A DNA stretch of 64,000 nucleotides. Source: Rhodamnia argentea. Lineage: Eukaryota > Streptophyta > Magnoliopsida > Myrtales > Myrtaceae. The DNA is taken from contig NC_063150.1 of NCBI RefSeq assembly GCF_020921035.1, positions 6,200,001-6,264,000 on the forward strand, read 5' to 3'. Both the position numbers and the translations under genes were made by a program. Below the pieces are notes generated by a model. It ran no database searches and was not told the DNA's origin. It saw nothing but the letters and a program-made list of their open reading frames with translations. Below, in pieces: positions 58,688 through 64,000 of this stretch (position 1 is the first letter of the stretch; every line of letters begins with the position of its first letter).

Positions 58688-61600
58688 ATGGCGCACGCGT
58701 GTGTGTCGACGGCCTCCTCGCCTCTCAGATTCAGTTCTCTCGCTCCCTCCCCGAACCCTAGCTCCTCGCTCGACTCTCAGAAGCTCGCCCTCGCCTCGGA
58801 GCCGCTTCGTTCCAGGTACTCCGCTTTGGTTTGCCGAGGCAACGCCCGAAGTTGAAGGGTTTTGAGGGTCTTGAGGGGTTTTTTGGGTTTGCCTAATCGT
58901 CATAGTTCGTCGGGCCAGAGAGTTTGCCGAAGCATGAATTGAACCGGAATCGAGTTTGCGGTTAGCTTCAGTAGTAGGTGACCTTGGATTTGGTGCCCGA
59001 TTTTACCGCTCAAAAGTGTCGCTTTTAGAGCTTATTTGTGTTGTAGTTACCTCAGAAAAAAAGTGATGGAAACTCGAGTTGTAGTGTTTACGCGTGATTC
59101 TGATACAATCGAGAGTCCATTTGTAATACATGATTGCAGAAAGCTGACCCGAAACGTTTGGTTGAAATGTGAGTGTAAGAATGCTTTGGGAAATAGGAAT
59201 TTCAAAGGTCTTGTTTGGAAGTGGAAATTTCTGTCGCTCTGCTAATATTTTCATTGCTAGGGTTCTGTTCTCTTTGTCCTAGCATAATGAAGTGTGGTCT
59301 GGAAGACTGTTAGAAGTCTGCTCATAATATGATTCAATGCAATGGGGTATGATGATAGTTCTTTTCTATTACTGATGAAGAAGCATTGACTGTAATATCT
59401 GCAGGAAATTTAACAAGCTTGTTTGCAGCAGAAAGAATCTTCAGCCGGCAAAGGCCGCTTATTCGGGTGAGTTCTGGGCTTCCGAGGGGAGTTCTCTGCA
59501 GGGCATCTGGTCCATAAGGTAGTTGTCAGTTTGAAATTTTTGCAACTTTTGATAAATTCAGGGTATTTGGTGCTTCATGTTTATTGCTTCGTTTTTCTAG
59601 GGATGATTTGCAAATTCCGTCTTCACCATACTTCCCTACTTATGCACAAGGTCAAGGGCCTCCGCCAATGGTACAAGAGCGTTTTCAGAGCGTAATCAGC
59701 CAGCTTTTCCAATATGTGAGTTTCTTTGCTCTAAAATTGGTTTTCACCTATGACTCGACAGTTGTCACATAACTTTAGCTGGCCTTTTAGAATATCATGA
59801 TGGTATCTGGTGGATTGACAGAGAATAATACGCTGTGGTGGTGCTGTTGACGATGACATGGCCAACATTATCGTCGCTCAGCTTCTTTACCTAGATGCTG
59901 TTGATCCAAACAAGGTCCTTCTAGTCTCTTCTTATATCCGGAAAAAACATCTTGTAGAATTGACAATGAGCACGACCATGACACATGCTCATATACTTTC
60001 TCAGACGCTCTGGGCAGTTTGATTGGAAATGCATGTATTGGCATTTTATAGGTCAAAAGCAATTGTATTATGAGCTCTTACACATTTGCTCTATAATTGA
60101 ATAGGATATTGTGATGTACGTGAATTCTCCTGGAGGATCTGTTACAGCTGGTATGTCCTTATTATGGGAGCTTTCTTCTGGTGGTTCATTGTTTTATAGT
60201 TTGGTCTTCGGAGGATGGTTCTTGGTTTGACTTGTTTACCTTTTGTCCCTTAGGTATGGCTATATTTGACACGATGAGGCATATTCGTCCCGATGTCTCC
60301 ACTGTGTGTGTTGGACTTGCAGCTAGGTATCATATTCTTTGACATGGTTCTTTCTTGCTTGATATGCCACAAGAAGGAATGCAATTTGTTGGTCTTTTAT
60401 AAAAGCTTCCAGTCATTGTAGGGTAATACAATGGTAGCCTAGAGGTTTTTGAACGAACTAGGCAATTGTTCTACCTTCATAGAATGTGGATGATTTTAGT
60501 GATTTGAGTTTTCAATTTGAAGGGTTTAAAGATGCTACCAGCTACAGTGTTAATATTTTATACTACCTGTGTAAGAGTGGAGGCAAGTTGTTGGAAGGAT
60601 TTTCAACCCTAAAGTATAAGCTATTAAATGATAAAGAGTGTGCCTGTATATCTGGCTCATGATTTCTCCATGCATTATCTATGAGGAATTTTGAAGACCC
60701 ATCTTAAATCCAAACTGGTAAGAAAAAGCGGGAGTACAAGAATTAACTTGCATGTGTTGCAAACAAGTGTGGGGGTATGATAGGGAATGAGATGAAGGAA
60801 ACCTATTTGAGGTTGTCGGAAATATAATCTACAAAGGCTACAATGAGGAGGTCAAAACTTTTGAAGTGACTCGTATAGATTGTAGCATGCAGGTGGAATT
60901 AATACACAAATCTTGAAATCTGTTGTTTTGTTGTCATTCCCATTGTTTTTGTTCTGTTTATTCAAAAAATTACTCAAACTCTTTTAGCCGGTCTCAGTAT
61001 CTGTTTGTTGATTGATCCGTGTTCTTCTTTGCAGTATGGGGGCTTTCTTGCTAAGTGCCGGGACCAAAGGTAGCTCATTGTCATGAACTATATCCTCACT
61101 GTGTGAAGCTCTATGTGTTTTACGCTTTAGATCCTGACAGTATGTTTCTGACTCGTGGCTTTAGGGAAACGATATAGCTTGCCAAACTCAAGAATAATGA
61201 TACATCAACCTCTTGGTGGAGCACAAGGTGGACAAACTGACATAGATATCCAGGTTTGTCTACGCTCTTCCTACGTGAACATCACTTGCATCAATATGTA
61301 TAGCCATGAGTTTTCATGCGTACACCTATCAGCACCCATGTGCACAGGGCGTGGATGCACATGTATGACAAGCAAAAACAAACTTGTGGGTGTGGGCATG
61401 CACGCGTGCACAAGCACTCACACTAGTAATTGTCGCAATGAAATCCCTGCTCCACTTCATTCACATGCTACATCTGTAGTCTGGATGAATCTCTCAACTT
61501 GAATGAAGTGCTCATCTCCCTTGGGAAATGGCTGGATCTTGTTTCTATAGAATGAAGGTCTTCCTAGTATTGAATCTTCAGTCAGTGAAACTTTCTGCTA

Positions 61601-61843
61601 CGTTTCTGATTATGGGTGGGAATTTGAATTAACTACCAGGCAAATGAAATGCTGCATCATAAGGCAAACCTTAATGGCTATCTCTCTTATCACACGGGTC
61701 AAAGTCTTGAGAAGATCAATGAGGACACAGATCGTGATTTCTTCATGAGTGCCAAGGAAGCCAAAGAGTATGGACTTATTGATGGTGTGATCATGAATCC
61801 TCTCAAAGCTCTTCAGCCCCTGGCAGCTGCGGCAGATTCATGA
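58688..61843 (+). CDS. CLPP5: CLPP5, plastid Clp protease catalytic subunit
   Basis: Nine exons: 58688-58815, 59405-59518, 59601-59715, 59822-59914, 60105-60150, 60254-60326, 61035-61069, 61165-61253, 61640-61843; 897 nt, 298 aa, in phase. Residues 1 to about 100 are a transit peptide and plastid extension ([18 protein letters not shown]). The ClpP fold follows, with the catalytic Ser190 in GLAASMGAF, His215 in MIHQPLGG and the acidic residue in the DTDRD segment at about 260-264. The sequence is close to Arabidopsis CLPP5 (At1g02560, 298 aa by memory), including [20 protein letters not shown] and ALQPLAAAA. It is an active subunit of the stromal ClpPR core that degrades proteins delivered by ClpC. 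The Ser190 codon is split by an intron. The gene is intact. Confidence 0.97.
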
Positions 61844-62807
61844 AGGCACCTCCGTCTCTAAGCTTTCTAGGCGGTTGTTGGAGGGTTGACCATTTTGTCC
61901 TCTTTAAGTGTTCATTTGTGCTAAACAATGGTTGATACCTGCAACACGAATTTAAAATAGGATTGGATCTCATCTTGGCTAGATTTGTTTTTTGGGGAAC
62001 AAGTGAGTTTACTATACAGGTACTTCTCGACTGTGATAAGTTCAATCTCAACTTTACTAATCGTCTCTTTTGGCCTCTCTTTCAAGGCATGGGCTAAAGC
62101 TTTTCATTGCTCTGCGTCATTCTGACCTAGTTGTGATGACGCAGGAGCTAAGTCGTCTTCCTTGGCCCCTTTAATGTGGTCCTTGCCAATCGTCAATTGG
62201 TGTATTTCTTGTAATTTCCAGAGCACTAATTTGTTGAGGATCTACATAATTTGAAGACTCAGAGATGTGCAACTTTCCAGTGCAGTTTGTAGTTTTTTCC
62301 CTTCCTTTCACTTTTTGCACTTCGCCACGGCTCTCCCCCAACTCCGTTCTTTCCTATTATCCAAATGTTAATGAAAGAGTGTAGATATGTCAGTCTACCA
62401 TGAGAACTGGGAACCGCAGGGTTTAGGTTTCAGAAGCCTTGAGTTGCCTTGGCTTGAATTTAGCAGGCAGATCTTGATTTTGTAAAGCAATTTTTGCTGT
62501 TTTGGCTCTCCTGCATCATGCTCTGTTTGGCCGACTGCGATTTGCAATAGAATGCAATGTTGTCAAAATCAAACTCATCTGTGGAAGTTGATTTGCCTCA
62601 GCTCTCTCTCGCTTAATGCTTTCTTAGTTCTCATTCGGAATGGTTCCTCGAAAACGTGTAGACATTGGTAGAATTAGTGGATATGTTTCTTTTCTTTCTT
62701 AGTCGTTCAGAAATTTCGAGCTATTCAAGAATTGTTGGGCTCGTCCACCAATTTAGAGCCTATTATCTTGTCGTACAAGCCCGTGAAGAAGAAACCCAAT
62801 CAGGAAA
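61844..62807 (+). other. CLPP5 3' flank
   Basis: Probable CLPP5 3' untranslated region near the stop codon, then intergenic DNA. No gene or clear repeat is seen. Confidence 0.4.
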
Positions 62808-63498
62808 GAAAATTGCCATAAAGTCCTAAGATTATTGTACTTGTGTCAATTTGGTTTTAAATCTTTTGAAAATTTGTTAATTTAGTCTCTTTTGTCAATT
62901 TTGATCCGAAATTATTGACATGGATGCATGTCATCTTATGTTGTACGACCACCACTAATGTAAATAACTTTAGTGACTTTTTATTGTTTCTATATTTTAT
63001 TTTATTTTCTTCTTTTTCCCTTCTTCCTCTGCAAATTGTAGGGCCTAGGCGATGGCCGACGACGAATGACGATTCGCCTTCTTGGTTTTGGCAAGGGCCG
63101 ACTTCCTCAACCTTGTCAACATGGCGAATCGAGCCTTGCCCGATGCCGACGAGGTCGCCCCTCGCCGGAACTAGTGAAGTGAGCCTCACCCAAAGCGGGC
63201 AAAGGTTGGTCTCTCCAAATCCGGGCGAGGTCGCCTCGCTGGTTGTTGCTGGCCATCATCGAAACCCGACAATTGGTGGAGGAAGAAGGGTAAAAAACAA
63301 AAGATATAAAAATCATAAAAATTGTCTCTGTTGGGCGGCACGACTAGCGTCCACGTGATTGACTTATAGCCAAAATTGGCCGGAACGAGCAAATTGAGAA
63401 ATTATCAAAAGGTTTTGGATTTAATTAGCCAAACCGATAGGTATACGATTGAATTAGCACAAATATAATCGGTTTAAGACTTTTTTGATAATTTTTTC
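62808..63498. mobile_element. Inverted-repeat element with GC-rich core
   Basis: The left arm begins gaaaattgccataaagtcct and the right arm ends gacttttttgataatttttt; the arms pair over about 50 bases (ttattgtacttgtgtcaatt against aattagcacaaatataatcg). Inside are gacatggatgcatgtc on the left and gtccacgtgattgac on the right, a pyrimidine run (62990-63030) and a GC-rich core (63040-63290). No target duplication is certain. Same family as 41321-43027. Confidence 0.65.
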
Positions 63499-63857
63499 TA
63501 CTAAAAAAATTTGATAGAGAGATTAGAAGAAGTACATTTTGTTTGCTTCTGGTGAGACATTTAGGATACGTGCATTATCAGACCATCAAAGGAATCTCTC
63601 AGTTCAAGTAAGGAAGTTTTTGTTCTTGTCTGAACTATCCGAACTTCCTTTGAAGTCTGCTAAAAGTTCTGGCCCCATAACAACCGAAGCAACGCAGGTC
63701 AGTCACTTTTCTACCCACTCAGTTCATTTTGAGCCTACAATTGCAATTCTGTACATAGTTGTAAAACTTCTCCTCGTCCTCCCTTTTTAGTAAACTTTGT
63801 TACAGATGCCGTCTCCCTTTTTAGTGTATATTTTTATAGGGAAAATGACACAAATAG

Positions 63858-64000
63858 TCCTTGAACTTTGACCCAATATGCAATATGGTCTCTGAACTTT
63901 TAATTTGTTCAATGTAATCCTTGAACTTTAACCCAATGTGCAATTTAGTCCCTAAACTTTTGACTTGTTCAATGTAGTCCCTGAATTTTTAGTAAATGTT
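63858..64000. repeat. 60-bp tandem repeat, cut by the window end
   Basis: The unit starts tccttgaactttgacccaat and ends ttgttcaatgtaa. Copies start at 63858 and 63918 and a third begins at 63978. It also has an inner half-unit likeness (agtccctaaacttttgactt). The right limit is outside the window. Confidence 0.8.

Noticed and set aside
58409-58903. Minus-strand frames upstream of and over CLPP5 exon 1
   Set aside because: Overlap the CLPP5 promoter and first exon and show no domain.

Overview
This window is nuclear DNA from a flowering plant. The genes are intron-rich with GT..AG introns, their proteins match well-known plant families, and the spaces between them are AT-rich and packed with short foldback and MITE-like repeats and microsatellites. 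The repeat style (long inverted repeats with GC-rich cores and many GA/CT tracts) suggests a woody eudicot, perhaps Myrtaceae. That placement rests on memory of similar sequence and is weak. No tRNA, rRNA, CRISPR or organelle insert was seen.

Eight protein-coding genes were reconstructed by joining exons at GT/AG sites and checking reading phase. Every model closes in frame. From left to right: GUN1, plastid PPR-SMR retrograde-signalling protein (minus, 4 exons, 869 aa); a NOMO-like ER membrane protein (minus, 27 exons, 1198 aa, almost 18 kb); an ethylbenzene-dehydrogenase/DMSO-reductase-type haem-binding-domain protein (plus, 8 exons, 365 aa); a P-class PPR protein of the At1g02370/At4g01990 type (minus, 2 exons, 494 aa); D27, beta-carotene isomerase of strigolactone synthesis (plus, 7 exons, 289 aa); RH24, a DEAD-box RNA helicase (minus, 5 exons, 769 aa); an intronless pectin methylesterase/invertase-inhibitor protein (plus, 230 aa) followed by a broken copy; and CLPP5, a plastid Clp protease core subunit (plus, 9 exons, 298 aa).

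Between the genes lie two MULE-type foldback elements with exact 9-bp target duplications (5600-5987 and 30643-31154). Three PIF/Harbinger (Tourist)-type MITEs share one terminal motif; two of them sit in NOMO introns. A family of long inverted-repeat elements with GC-rich cores occurs at about 1-388, 41321-43027, 52664-53431 and 62808-63498. One of these is interrupted by a 686-bp terminal-inverted-repeat element and lies just upstream of D27. There is also a gypsy-like LTR remnant with a primer-binding-site-like sequence at 27424-28304. Two gene relics were found: a duplicated 5' end of the PPR gene (40910-41075) and a PMEI relic (55791-56110).

The genes do not form a pathway in the operon sense. 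Three products (GUN1, D27, CLPP5) act in plastids, the PPR protein acts in an organelle, and NOMO belongs to the ER. No wholly new biological system is evident. The most notable material is transposon structure, a dinucleotide repeat inside D27 coding sequence, and the two gene relics.
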